Assembly: GCA_000149265.1 (NCBI GenBank)
Contig: CH003313.1
Location: 1,446,803-1,510,802 of the forward strand
DNA length: 64,000 bases
Source: Ciona savignyi
Lineage: Eukaryota; Chordata; Ascidiacea; Phlebobranchia; Cionidae
Direction: 5' to 3'
This document shows positions 24,101 through 36,500 of the stretch, piece after piece (positions within the stretch are counted from its first letter, which is position 1; each line of letters opens with the position of its first letter). The translations under genes were made by a program, and so were the position numbers. Under the pieces are notes generated by a model. The model was not told where the DNA came from. It made no database searches and saw only the letters and a list, made by a program, of their open reading frames with translations.

Positions 24101-27030
24101 ATGGGTTCTACCAAATTGAAGGAACATGTCTATCATATACAACTCACTGCAATAGCTTCGGTAACCCGACAATGGGCACGAGGTGATCTGACGATTGCCC
24201 GTGTGTTATCCCCCTTGGTTTTCCCATTCACTATATCCTATCCTATAATAAACGATTCCTTTAAAGGATTCAAATAAAATGATTCAAAAATTATAGTGAA
24301 TAAAGCAATCTAAATGTGAGTAAGTGGCACTGCTTCATGTTATAACATTTGTACTTTTTTTCACCCACCAAGGTAAACAGGAAGGATCAATATATTAAAT
24401 AACTTACAATGCTTTTGAACTTGAGGTCAGGGAAAAGTTTCTTAAGTTGCGCGACTCTTCGTAGTGAACTTGTGCCGATGACGCTGTGTAATTGGGAAGG
24501 GGGTTACTAAAGTCAAGAAAAATTACTAATGTCCGGAAAGGGGGCTACTAATGTAAATCAACTAAAACCAATGTCAAGCTGGTGGAAAATTGATTTTAAT
24601 TGACAACATACACGACATCAGTAATTATTAAAACTTGTAATTAAGCGATGGACAAATTGAAATTATCTGAAAGGGGGATTACTATAATGAGGGCCTTACA
24701 ACAGGAAATTACCAGTAGCACTTCTAATGGCTTTCTTTATTATGTAGTTTTCAATTTCATAAATTCGATTATACATAAAACAGGAAATTAAAGTAAAACT
24801 TTTAAACACATTTTAGTTATCTAAAATCCGCATAAAAGTAGGCACTTTGCCCAATCAAGCTAAGGGAAATATGTAAGCTAACCCTCTGTCTCCAAAATTA
24901 AACAAGGTTGGTGTGATTTTACACTATTGTTGACTTATTATTCAACTTTCCCGCTGAAATATTCTGCTTGAGCAGGATACTAATTAGGGCATTATTACCA
25001 TTATTCTGGAATATTTTCCGAATCCAGTATTATGACAACTAGTCTAGAACATTAACATTAAAACAAATTAAACCTTCCTGTTGGAAGATCTTCAAGTCGT
25101 TTCCCGTAGTTTGCAGGATGCATTATCACCGCGTCGCGTGGGTCTTCACGCCTGCGTGGTGGTAATTTATATTAAGATCTGCATGAGGATAGTCCATATA
25201 TGTGATATCACATAGGCTACTCTGTAAAACCACCTTGAGCTAGAGCTCTATTACACTATTTTTATAGCAAAAATAAGTAACCAGGTAAAAACACATAATT
25301 GCCTAACTTTTACAGTGGCATATATAATTTGTGTAACATATCCTAATAAAAATGGCATATGGCAAGGGTCTACAACCTGCAGGTCTTACATCCTTATATA
25401 TTGCTCTTATTAATTTTATTGTTAATGTACCTTAATAAGTTTATTACACATGCATAGGTGAAAGAGAAGAACATTCGAGTCTTTATCTAACACATTGTTG
25501 TTTTCCATTTATTGCAAAATATTTTTAGTTTTGCGGCTCCCAGTGATTTTAATTTTGTGAAATATCAGTTAAAATGGCTATTTAAGTGCATAAGATTGCT
25601 GACCCCTGGCATATGACATGTAAAAATAATTGTGGCTGTTATCAACCGCGAAAAAGAACAATTCTTGTTTTTTGTACAAAAAGACAGTCCACAATAAATT
25701 TGCATCTATTATGATCACACTAAGACTGGGATGAAACCATCCATAGAAACAGTACACACTGACCTGGATACAGCAGATATAGTTAGATTGTTGGGTAGGG
25801 TGGATGGCATGTCTTTTAATGAATTGACCACCAAGTCAACTTGCTTTGCAATCAACGCATCTTCCAATTCTTTGGTGAACAAACTTTTTTCTCCAGTCTG
25901 TGGTAACATACAATGTTAACAACAGATAGTAATCGTAAAGTGTGTAATGTGTGCAAATTGTATTCTTGTCCAACAAATTTTACCACAAATGTGAACAAAA
26001 AATTAGCTTAATCAAAATTCTTTAGGGTTATGATCAAACAATATAGGATAGGATATCCATGGTTACGTGAATGATAAAACGCAAGGGGTGGCACCTAACG
26101 CCAATTGTCAGATTACTTTGCACCCACCGTTGACTTATCCAAGCAATTTTTATGCATTGTGTATGTTTGAGACATACCTTCAATTTGGTATAAACCATTA
26201 TTTTAAGGTATAATCATACCACTATGCATATACTTTGGTAATCCTAGTAAAACAAGTTAACACTAGCAATACATTTACAAGCATACCTTAGAAAGTGACT
26301 TGTCCAAAATCTTGTCACCAATTGTAGCCATTTGTACTGCAAAATAATAATAAATCCCATTAAACTTATGTCATTAACAAACCAACAAACATCAACTAAC
26401 TTATTTCTATTTCCAGAGACTCGTTCATGGTTTTGAGCTGGTTAACAACCCAGTTGGTTTGAATCATAGCAAGCTGCAAACAGAAATATCAAGTTATGCT
26501 TAAATCATAACTTTATGTGAAAGAAGCTATATGTTAAACAAATCTGCATATTATGGAGGTGTAATTACTGCGGCCATAAAAATGTGATTTTCTACATCAT
26601 ACGCTATATCCTACACCAGGGGTTCCCAACCTTTTTAACCCATGGACTGTTTCCAAGCTGACCTAAATACACACGGACTCAAGTCATGGGTATGAAAAAT
26701 AGAATTTTCCACAACTTTTCACCAAAAAATCATTGTTTATACGTTTGTTTGAGCACCCTGTAGTAATTAAAGGCACCCTATCCTACATAGTCGAGCTTAT
26801 TGTTTATTACGGCTAATAAGTTCAAATTCAAACAGAAATTAACACAACACGCAAAAAAGGTAAACAATTTATTGTAAGTTATTTTTATCACAGTAACAAT
26901 ATAAACATTTCGCAGCTTACAAAACATGAGTTTACCCTACCTACAGCATATTGTTTAAAAAAATTTACTAAACCGGTATACGTACCTCACTTTTTCTTGT
27001 ACCCACACGAATTACTCCATTTTTACACAT
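21169..27030 (-). CDS. HMBS: Hydroxymethylbilane synthase (porphobilinogen deaminase), 11 exons, complete
   Basis: Condenses four porphobilinogen molecules into hydroxymethylbilane, the third step of haem synthesis, in the cytosol. Minus-strand exons: 26986-27030 (ATG at 27030), 26401-26473, 26287-26336, 25764-25897, 25074-25151, 24408-24483, 23720-23842, 23027-23176, 22455-22508, 21740-21832 and 21169-21366. Phases all agree; total 357 residues, close to the human enzyme. Visible motifs: [10 protein letters not shown] (residues 6-15), [36 protein letters not shown] (catalytic Asp), [32 protein letters not shown] and [10 protein letters not shown], whose Cys carries the dipyrromethane cofactor. 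Convergent with RAB1A. A pyrimidine-rich acceptor ends at 27055, 24 nt before the ATG. Only the housekeeping-type start is seen. Confidence 0.96.
21935..22129 (+). mobile_element. tRNA-derived SINE with internal deletion, HMBS intron 9
   Basis: Head GATTAGTCTGGTGGGTTAGTG, B-box-like GGTTCCAAACTGG, then CCATTCACGGGGATAAACATG and an ATCCT tail; the middle part is missing. Confidence 0.75.
22727..22989. mobile_element. hAT-type MITE, complete, 8-bp target duplication
   Basis: Terminal inverted repeats CAGTGCTCCGCAACC and GGTTGCGAAGCACTG. Flanks CCCTAGAC and CCCTACAC form a 7/8 target duplication. It lies in HMBS intron 8, only 37 bp from the donor of exon 8. No transposase. Confidence 0.8.
23969..24243 (+). 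mobile_element. tRNA-derived SINE, near full-length, HMBS intron 6
   Basis: Head GGCCCGTTGGTGTAACGG, B-box region GGTTGCAGGTGCGAAACTGG, body CTAGCTAGTCGG, and tail ending in TATCCTATCCT. Confidence 0.85.
25363..25608. mobile_element. hAT-type MITE, second family, HMBS intron 4
   Basis: Ends CAAGGGTCTACAACCT and GATTGCTGACCCCTG; flanks GCATATGG and GCATATGA give a 7/8 target duplication. The interior matches the elements at 43253, 49608 and 59953 in reverse orientation (TTGCGGCTCCCAGTGATTTT). Confidence 0.75.
26044..26202 (-). mobile_element. tRNA-derived SINE, diverged 3' portion, HMBS intron 3
   Basis: AGGATAGGATATCCATG at the left, CACCCACCGTTGACTTA and CTTCAATTTGGTA further in; the tRNA head is lost. 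Confidence 0.65.
26616..26780. mobile_element. Possible hAT-type element, HMBS intron 1
   Basis: Begins CAGGGGTTCCCAACC, a typical hAT end. Flanks TCCTACAC and TCCTACAT could be an 8-bp target duplication, but the right terminal repeat is poor. Confidence 0.35.
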
Positions 27031-27049
27031 ATTTTATTTTAATGTGTAA

Positions 27050-27080
27050 TACAACTGAGACTGATAATAGAAGTGCAAAA
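27050..27080 (-). promoter_or_regulatory. Candidate spliced-leader acceptor, HMBS
   Basis: Minus-strand pyrimidine-rich stretch ending ATCAGTCTCAG|TTGTATTAC, 24 nt before the ATG at 27030. Confidence 0.4.
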
Positions 27081-28147
27081 AACTGATCGGCAAAGGCAAT
27101 ATAAGTCGAGAAATCAATAGATAGCACGCGCTACTTCCAACACAGAGGAATACCGGATACTAGCTATTGTGACTAAGCAAATTTTCTTGACTGTCAGTCA
27201 TAATAAGCGGTTTAACCTAATCACGGACGACGAACTGTAGTAACTGTTACGTCACAGAAATTTTACATTCATTTTGTTTCGGTATTTTAATAGCGTCCCA
27301 CTGATATACAGGCCGTTTTTATTTTTTTAGAAAATTGGAAAAGGAGGGACGCCACACGGGCAATCGTCGAATTATCCCGTATTCGACAACCCATATTGTC
27401 GGGTTTTGTAGGGAATTGAAATGTATTTCGGCCTTTGTGAATGAGGCGTTACTACTGTTTTACTTCGGCCAATGTGTTTTTACAGTTATACGTACAGAAA
27501 TTTGCCTCGCAGTGGGTTTATTCGCCGCCGACCGGGATAACAAGTGTCCAGTTGCATACCCAAACGTACATGGGCCTCGGTACTCACTTTTATATGGGTT
27601 ACTTAAATAAAATTTAAGGGTTTACATGGGCCACTCAAAAGTGGACATAAAAGAATATGTTTAGTGTTGCAGACTTTAACTTTAATTGTTCAATACAATT
27701 ATATGTTGCCCGGCCAAACAGCTTGATTGGTTATTGCATCGCCTCTTAGCCGAAGACTTATAGGTTCGTAACAGGTCGCGAGCAAATCGCTGACTAGTCG
27801 AATGTCTTTTTGGGTAAAGGACTCGCCGGATAATGCATATAACAAACTGCAATTTTTCGTCACAGGGTGGACAGATGGTAGCTTTCGACCGGTCATGCCG
27901 GCTTAAGAGAGATGAATCATGTTTCTCCATAGGATATGAAAAACAGATAATCGTTAGATTATCTCGTGCCCACAGTCGGGTTGCTGGAGCTGTTATGGTC
28001 ACGCAGTGTGCTCAATCTGGGATATTAGCCTACTTCGAGGCAAAATTTATGTAATATCTTCGTCTCGTTACCACTCCTAATGCATTGGTTATTCAAGACA
28101 ACCCGAAAATGGGCGTGACCGCTGTGTGTGGTGATGTGTGGGTATGA
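27081..28147. other. Spacer upstream of HMBS with decayed SINE pieces
   Basis: Contains a degraded SINE-like stretch around 27700-28020 (TAGGTTCGTAACAGGTCGCG and CTCGTGCCCACAGTCGGG). Short ORFs here have no recognisable domains. Probably includes the HMBS promoter. Confidence 0.4.
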
Positions 28148-28434
28148 TAGAATATTAATGTGTATCTTCGTGATTGGAAAAAAAACTAATGGGATTAACA
28201 CACACAATCGTCAGATCACCTCGCGCCCACCGTCGGGTTACCGGAGCTATTGCGGTGTGTTGTATATGATAGACACGTTCCTTCAATTTGGTAGAATCCA
28301 TTAATCCGCTGGATTTAAGCAATGTCTGTAAAGTGCCTTGCCCAAGGACACAACCGACTAGCTAGCGACCAGTTTCGCACCTACAACCTTTGGTTTGAAA
28401 GGCGGCGGACTTAACCGTTAGACCAACCGGCCAG
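28148..28434 (-). mobile_element. tRNA-derived SINE, near full-length
   Basis: CACCTCGCGCCCACCGTCGG, GACTAGCTAGCGACCAG and the head TTAACCGTTAGACCAAC at the right, read on the minus strand. Confidence 0.8.
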
Positions 28435-30198
28435 ACTATTGGTTTAAAGTCTTTAACTTCTATATACACGTGGTATGTTGTAATTTAATGAAGGAATATA
28501 AATTGTGATGGATTTCCCGCGGAAAACTTAGTTATGCTGTTTTTGTGGTTCCATTTTCCTTAAATATTATTTTTAGGCACAAGATATCGGATCTCAATAA
28601 ATAAAGGATCGATTTATTTTAAAACGTGTTTCCTTTTTATCATTTTTGTGTCTGTTCCCCCCAAAGTTTGTATGAAATAAAGAGTCGATAGAAATTATCA
28701 ACATATTAGTAAGTATAACTAAACATTTCACCACGCTTGAATAATTCTTGTTTTTACCAAAGATAAAGCGATTCAGATTCCATTTCACGTTAAATACTAC
28801 GATTTGAATTACCCAACATGGCCAAACCAAAGTAAATATTTTTCCCGAATAAATTTCTAAAATATTTTCACAAAAAAATGAACATATATATTGTACAATT
28901 TAATTCACCATACTGCTCGGCTATTTCGACTTCGCCGAGACTGACTGTAGAACAGGGCAAGATTTAGAGTACTTAACTGCAATAAAATAATGTTACAAAT
29001 TATTTCAGCACATCTTAACCATACATCTATTTTATTCAAATCCGTCTATATTAACTGGTTGTTATACTATTACTTTGTATCAAATATCCCTTGGGATCTA
29101 ACATATGAATAATTGACGAGGTTTTCAGCGAAGTGTGGTGTCACTCTAGCACTTGGGTTTATGAGGGAATGAATACACTGTTGAGTGTACAATAGATCGC
29201 GCACGACAGGATTCAGCTGTTTCCTATACCTGCCACCGCCTGTGGAGATTTGTTTACGACTTTCTGCTTTAGAGGAGGCCTATAAGCTATCAGTTTGGTT
29301 TAGTTTCTTTGATTTTTTGCTTGATTCGAGTAAAAAATATATAGAAAAAATTGAAAACAATCAGGAAAAGGCAGCAAGAATAAAGAGTTTAACCACATCA
29401 CGACAACTCATTATATAGTTATATAAACAAAGTTCGCTGCGAGTAATCCTAATTATTGTCCCGATTTTCGTACCGGCGATGGGCTCGTCACTAACCGGAT
29501 TTTAAATCGAATTTGGTATGTGAATGCTAAGGATTTAGCGACATCCACAGCCTTAATAAAAAAAAGTGCTGTGAATCGTGTCATTCTTTGAGGAAAGCCG
29601 GATTTAAGAAAAAAATCGGCCGGAAATTGTTGCTCAAGTAGAAAAGAAAATTAGCTCATGCTTCTTACTGAATTAAAGATACTTAGTAATTAGGCTGCTT
29701 ATATTGATGAAGTGGAAATTATGGTCAACGTTACGCACGCAGGCAAGTGAAATACTTTATGTATTAAGTGAAAAAGTGAGGTTTGTATTTAGCTGAATGA
29801 TCGCATAAATGCATAAATATGATTCATATAACGATGGCACCCGTTCAAGAATGGTCGCTAGCACTTAACGGTCGTTATATTGACCCAGTGGGTTTATTTG
29901 GGGACTTTCGAATGGAAGTTATATTAAATATTTATGGTTGCCATTAAATTGAACTTATAAGCAAATGAACCAACAAAATTAAACCCATAGAAATGAATCT
30001 AGGCAATTGAATTACTGGATTAAACCGAATGTATTAAAACGACAACGGATTGAACCTGCACAGTAATGGTCTCAAACTTGTGGGCTTAAGCTCGTGTAAT
30101 TAATCCTAATAGAAACAATCAGTTGATTTCAAATGTAGCAATAGGTATTTTGACGACTTTCCTTTTTTTATAATGACTGTCGTTTTCCCGTGCCGGCA
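28435..30198. other. Spacer upstream of the synaptotagmin-like gene
   Basis: AT-rich. No exon recognised, although the missing 5' exon of the synaptotagmin-like gene could be here. The ORF at 29185-29418 has no domain I recognise. Confidence 0.35.
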
Positions 30199-30496
30199 AT
30201 AGGATAGAAATATTCATCTTTATCCCCGTGAATGGGAAAACCAAGTGGGTTAACACACGGGCAATCGTCAGATCACCTCGCGCCCATCGTCGGGTTACCG
30301 GAGCTATTGCAGTGTGTTGTAGGCCTATATGATAGACACGGTTCTTTAATTTGGTAGAACCCATTAATCCGTTGGGTTCAGGCAATGTCCGTAAAGTGCC
30401 TTGCCCAAGGACACAACCGACTACCTAGCAACCAGTTTCGCACCTGCAACCTTTCGATTGAAAGGCGAAGCACTTAACCGTTAGACCAACGGGACG
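30199..30496 (-). mobile_element. tRNA-derived SINE, near full-length
   Basis: AGGATAG at the left, CACCTCGCGCCCATCGTCGG inside, and TTAACCGTTAGACCAACGGG at the right. It ends about 80 bp before the transmembrane exon of the synaptotagmin-like gene. Confidence 0.85.
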
Positions 30497-30579
30497 GACG
30501 TCAATAAGTTGAACTGTATATGTGGCTACATTACATTACTTCAACGACTCAATTTCATGTTTGCATTTTCTTGCTACAG

Positions 30580-33500
30580 CTGTTTCTACTGCCGCGGTTG
30601 TATTTCTGAGTGTGATAGTAGGAATTACAGCGATCATTGTGGTTTTCTGGATGTTTTTCACCAAGAAAGCTTGCTTTAAACAATGTGGCGGTTGTGATGG
30701 ATTTTTGGAACCACAGCGACACTCAGCGGATGCTGCTTTAGGTGAGTACAGTTCAGGTTATGCAACGAAAGGTTTGTAGCAGAAATACGAATTGGATTAT
30801 TTTAGTACATTGTAAGTTTTTTCGCAGGAGTTAACATAAGACGATTTGATAACTGTGCTGATTTAACAATTAACAATTTGTTCTTGAAAAATCTTATTTT
30901 GTTAATTGTTTTCGCGGTCACATAACATTTAGTCCATGTCGATTTTTTTCCATCTATTAACGTATTTTACCTCCTACGGTAGACGGTAGCGCGTCTGTAC
31001 GCCAATCAAAATATTGTGGGGTAGTGTTCTTAGGGCCTTTTTTTTTTTTTTTTTTTTTTTTGACTGAGCTAAGTTTCGAACCCATGATGTGCTCGTCACT
31101 TGGACCGTTTTTGTATAGTAGTCGGTATATGGATCGGTCGCGTTAACCATTTGGCTACACGATCGTACCGCCGAGAACGTTGTTAATTTTACAACAGTAG
31201 CTAGTTGATCGATTGCCTCCTTGTGTCGATTGCCTCCACTGAGAGAATGTCGTCTAAACGCGGTGACTTAGGATAGGATATCCATGTTTATCCCCGCCGA
31301 AGGGAAAACAAAGGGGGTTAACACACGAGCAATCGTCAGATCACCCCGCGCCCATCGTCGGGTTACCGGAGCTATTTTATTGTGTTTTGACACAACCGAC
31401 TAGCCAGCGACCAGTATCGAACCTGCAACCGCTCGGTTGCAAGTCGTCGCAATAAATCACCATACTAACCGGTAGGGCAAACTGATTGAAATATTAACAG
31501 GTAAACGTTTTAATGACGGTGGGCACGAGGTAATCTAGATTGCCTGTGTTATGTCCGATTGGTTAGTCTTAATGGGTTCTACTAACTTAAAGAAACATGT
31601 GTATCTTATTCAACACACTGCAATAGCTTCGGTAGCCCGACGTTGGCGCAAAGTGGTTTGCCGATTGCTCATGTGTTAATCTCCTTGGTTGTCTCATTCA
31701 CTGGGATAAACATGAATATCCTAACCTATCCTATTTGTGTAATAACTTTAGTTTTCCGATGGGCATAAAACCTAAAATATCCTTAGCTTTAATAAAGTGT
31801 TTCATAATGTTTCTATAGTTATTTCTAGATTCCCTGAATATTTCCCCGATGACGTCACATAAAAATTCCCACTATTGAATGGGAACGAGCAAAGTCTGGT
31901 TTAATTTGTTCTTACAAGGCGAATAGACGTTCGTGGCAACGCGTACGCCTTCGGGCAACTCGCCGTTTTATTATTTTCTCCCTGTAAAACAGTTATCGAT
32001 AATAGAGAAGAGGTTACTTTATACATGATGTACCTTTATTGAACTGAAATATTTAGCAACATATATTTATTTCTCCTGCGAATTTAAATACTTATAAAAT
32101 AACATTTACAGAAAGGGAACAATACAATAGATAACTAGTCATTGAGTTAGCTAGTTCTTACTAATAGCCACTAAAAAGCAAACTCATACCATGTATTAGA
32201 CTCTTTAATACTGGCTTGGCACACTCAATGATTATTAAAAAGAGATTAGTATTCTTATAATAAAAAAGATTATCTTTTTATAATGACTAGCCTTTAATAA
32301 AGATTCTAGAATAATTCATGTTATGCCAAACAAAATTTCAAGAATATAAGTGGATAGGGATCATAGGACAGCATTCCAGTACTCTTTATTTGGAAAATGC
32401 CTGTGGTGCTAATACTTTGGACTTCTTAACAAAATACCACATGACGTTGCACATTCGGGCTACCAAGTGATTGTGGTGTGTTATTTTCAATATTATATTA
32501 TATGTATAAATTATGTATATTGTCCTGTACATAAAAATATTGCCATCTTAAACATATTAAATCATTAAGAATGATGAGGTGTATAGGCAAATAACATATT
32601 GGTAATCATATGGTTTTATCAATGCCACCTTAACTATATTTTAAAAAAATACATTTTATTTTGTGGTATTGCCTTTTATATATTTGATATCCATACCAAT
32701 ACTTAAAAGTCCAACAATATTGAATTAAATTATTGGAAACCATAGATTATATTTGTAATTTTTTGTTAACCTATTAAACTACTGCTTTCAAGCAACATTA
32801 ATTAAGTCTTGCTAAACACACAAGCTGCTGGTTTCAATCTTAAAACTTTCCAGCTTTCAGTCCTGCATGCCACACAGGCTTAATTGTTACCTGGTATGCT
32901 ATTAGTCACGTTGATAAGCAGTATTGTGAACACTTCACGGTTGTTTCATCTATGTACAAGCACTTATTGCTTGGCTGCAATAATTGGATGATTAAATTGT
33001 TTCTCGTCCCACTCATTGAATTTGAATGTTTAATGAAATATGTTACCTCAATTAAGCATTGTAATGGTTTGTATTGTGTTTCTGTGGTTAGAATGTAGCC
33101 AAGTGTAGACTTAAGAAAATCATATGTTATATTAAGTCTGTTATAATGCAGATGATCATTAAGATTTGCTGTTAGTGGTGAAATATAGTAAGAGTCTAAC
33201 AGATATACTTGTGGAGTAACTCTTGAAAGATGTAAAGTTCGTGTGAGCCACATCAGCAATGTCCACAGCCATGTGTTGTTTCCATGCATTGTTCGCCCAT
33301 ATGGGCTCTGGTGGTGAGGCATTCTCACGTGATCTTGTGGCTACAGTCAAGAAGGACCACGCCAAGAAAAAGCGAACAAATTCAATCAACTCGAACGACA
33401 GCTTAAATGACCCCACATACACGGATGGGTGGGGGGATGAAACCAATCAAGCACGACTTGAGATAACCGTAAAGGAGAACAATGAAAGCCAACCAAGCGT

Positions 33501-36500
33501 GTCAACGAGGATTAGACAATCTATGCGAAAATTACGAAGCAGTTTGTTAGATTTAAGAGCTTCCACAACAACTGTTAACACAAACAATAGCAACTGTAAG
33601 AAATTTAGAGTATAATGATTATATTTAACAAATCAAAAATCGGTCAGTGGATTCCTGCCCCTTAAGAGTAGCTAGATATAATATTAGCCGGACGCTAGTG
33701 TATTATGAATTCGCGATTAACCGACATGTGTTGATATCCATTGTTCGCCACAGGAAAAAATAAGAGTTAACCGATCTCGATTCTGTTTATTACTAAAATG
33801 GGAGTGGGGGGCCATCCATATATTACTGATGAATAATGGTACATATCCTATATATATTACTTAATGGTATATGTTATTACTGCTTTAGTAACAATTTCAG
33901 GGAGCTATAGTGGTCATTTGCTTTCTACTGTACCAGGCTGTATTGCTGTTATAGGTAGTTGTAGTGATTCGAACTACATTTTACATGAATTCCATGTAAA
34001 ATGTGAAATTTCCCTAATACATGAATCAATATACATGAATTCTATGTTCAAACAGCAAAGTCGTACGACGATTCGGACAGCGACTCATCAAGTGACAGCG
34101 AAGAAGAGACATTGAGACAGATGAGGAAAACGATTCGTCATAAAGAGCATTCTTCAGGTAACTATGCGGTGTGTGTGTGTTATGAGCAAACAATCTCTGA
34201 TGTTTGCTGGGTCCACCCACCTGAACAAACATCAATTCGGTTTCGAACATCGGACTGTAGTAGATATGTTACTTGGTAAATATTGATTACAAAATACCTC
34301 CAGATAACATTAGTGGGAGCCACATGAAAACTTCAAAGTCAGATTTGGGACCGCAACCCAAAAGTGCGTCTCCGACCTTAAAAGGAGGTGATTTTTCTTT
34401 CTATTTAATCTACTACCACAGCATATTTGAATTACTCCACCTAAACATTTGTACTATGCAATTAAACAATACCCTGTATTTTTATTTCACAAAAATTTGT
34501 AATATGATTTTATGGTTGGTTTAATTTGGCTTAAAATTTATTTTTAGGCTCTATTGTTAGAATAAAAAAGAATGGCATAATTAATTAAAGTCAAGAAGAC
34601 AGAATAAAATGGAAAAACTACAGGAATAGACATGATATAATAAGGAAAAAATGACATGGCCGTAAAACCTTATGTTAGCAAAAAGTAATTTCAACAGAAA
34701 AGTTTAAATCAAAATTAATAAATTTGGTAGCAAAGGTGGAGTCTTAAAGTTGACATTCCAAGTTTAACTTTGTTCTATGCAGACAATGAAGTGGTGGGTG
34801 TGAACGAGAGTTTCTCATCACAAGATTTGCTCAAATTAGTAAGTGTTCTATGGGTGTGTATACAATGATATTTAACACATTGTCATCATTGTCAGGACAG
34901 CGAGAGTCCAGAGTCTGAAGCTGCTCCACCACAAGGTGGGGATGACAAGCAATGGACGATAGATGATACGGGGAGTGTTTATAGCAGGGATATGTCTTCC
35001 TCCATGTTGGAGGTAAGGGGACTTGGTGCTTATTGTTCAGAGTGGTAATTATAAATATATCTTATATATTTGGTAGCTGTATATATTTGAGATGTGCTTT
35101 TATACTCTTGTCTTGAACACATAAATAGTGTGACTTTGGAAATTGTATATGTGCTGTCTAATATATAAATTGCTTTAAGACACTAAAATGTGATTCTTAT
35201 GTTATATATATATATATATATATAGATATCATATACGGTACATATTATATATAGATATACATATAATGTTTAGTCACCAAATATGTCAGGAAGACGAGGT
35301 GGCAGTGGCAATCGCTGCCAAACCGAAGTCACTGGACGGGGAGAGTATATCGTTATCGATGGACAGTGGCCTCCCAATATCTGCTTGTGGTATGATTGAC
35401 ATCGCCCTGCAATATTCTCTCTCAGATCGGAAACTACAAATCACAATCATTGAGGCCAAGGAATTGCCATCCAAGGACAGAGGAGGGGCCAGCATTATAC
35501 AGGTAACAGGTTCATTATTATGCAATACACTGTTTATTTGGTGACCAGTAAAGAGCACTTGGTATAATTTCTCAGGTGTAAAGTTAGAAATGTAAATCGC
35601 ACATTTAGTCATAATGTGAGCTAACATGGACTAGTGTGACTTATCCTGATTACAAAGTGTAGCAAGCTTATCAAACCTTTTTCTTGCTTAATAACAGTAG
35701 TAGCCACACTGCAGTAATTTAAGGAATTTTTTGGGTGTCGTGTACTCGTGTCCCTGAGCATTGCTACCAAAAAACACATGCATGCGAACCTGTATACTTT
35801 AATATAATGAAGCATTTTGCACATCTCACAAAGCAAGTTTACGCTTACGACATTGCAATCGGATACTTATCCTCGCAGGTCCGTGCGGTGATGCTTCCAG
35901 CGAAGAGGAAACGATACAAGACCAAGGTGCAACACATCAATGCACCACGATTTGCAGAGACTTTCAAGATTTCACAAGTCTCACCAGAGGACCTTCGTCG
36001 CATGGGGTTAAGACTTCGTTTATATGGGATTGGGAAGGTGCGATACAGCTTTTAGGACACGAATATAAAGCAAGAAGATTAGTTTATTTTTTCGCTCCTT
36101 CGTTACACTAAAGAAGAATAGCACAATTATTTCAAGTTGAGGAGGGAAGATAAAACGGAAAAACTACAGTAGTTAAAACACATTAGTGAATAGACACGGT
36201 ATATTGTGGGAAAATGACATAGCTGTTAAACCTTACACTAATAATAAAAAAAAAAATTGCAACAAATTACAAAGAATAAATCTAAAAAAGATGCTCAAAT
36301 AAATCTGTGCATGCAAAAATGAGCACACACAAATACCACATATGATATCTTCCAATTACCTTGTGCCCACAGTCATATTGCTTAACTTTGTTGTCTCGCA
36401 GATTGTTGCAGTATATTTGATATAACTTCAGTTTTTCTATCCTTTTAATTCAACTGAATTAAGGCATTGTCTGTTAGATGCTTCTAAATACCATGCAGAA

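Noticed and set aside
27335-27610. 91-codon ORF upstream of HMBS
   Set aside because: No recognisable domain, no splice partners, flanked by decayed SINE sequence.
33259-33346. ATG at 33259 as the start of a separate gene
   Set aside because: The frame joins in phase to both the upstream transmembrane exon and the downstream acidic exon of the synaptotagmin-like gene, so it is an internal exon; only its left edge is uncertain.
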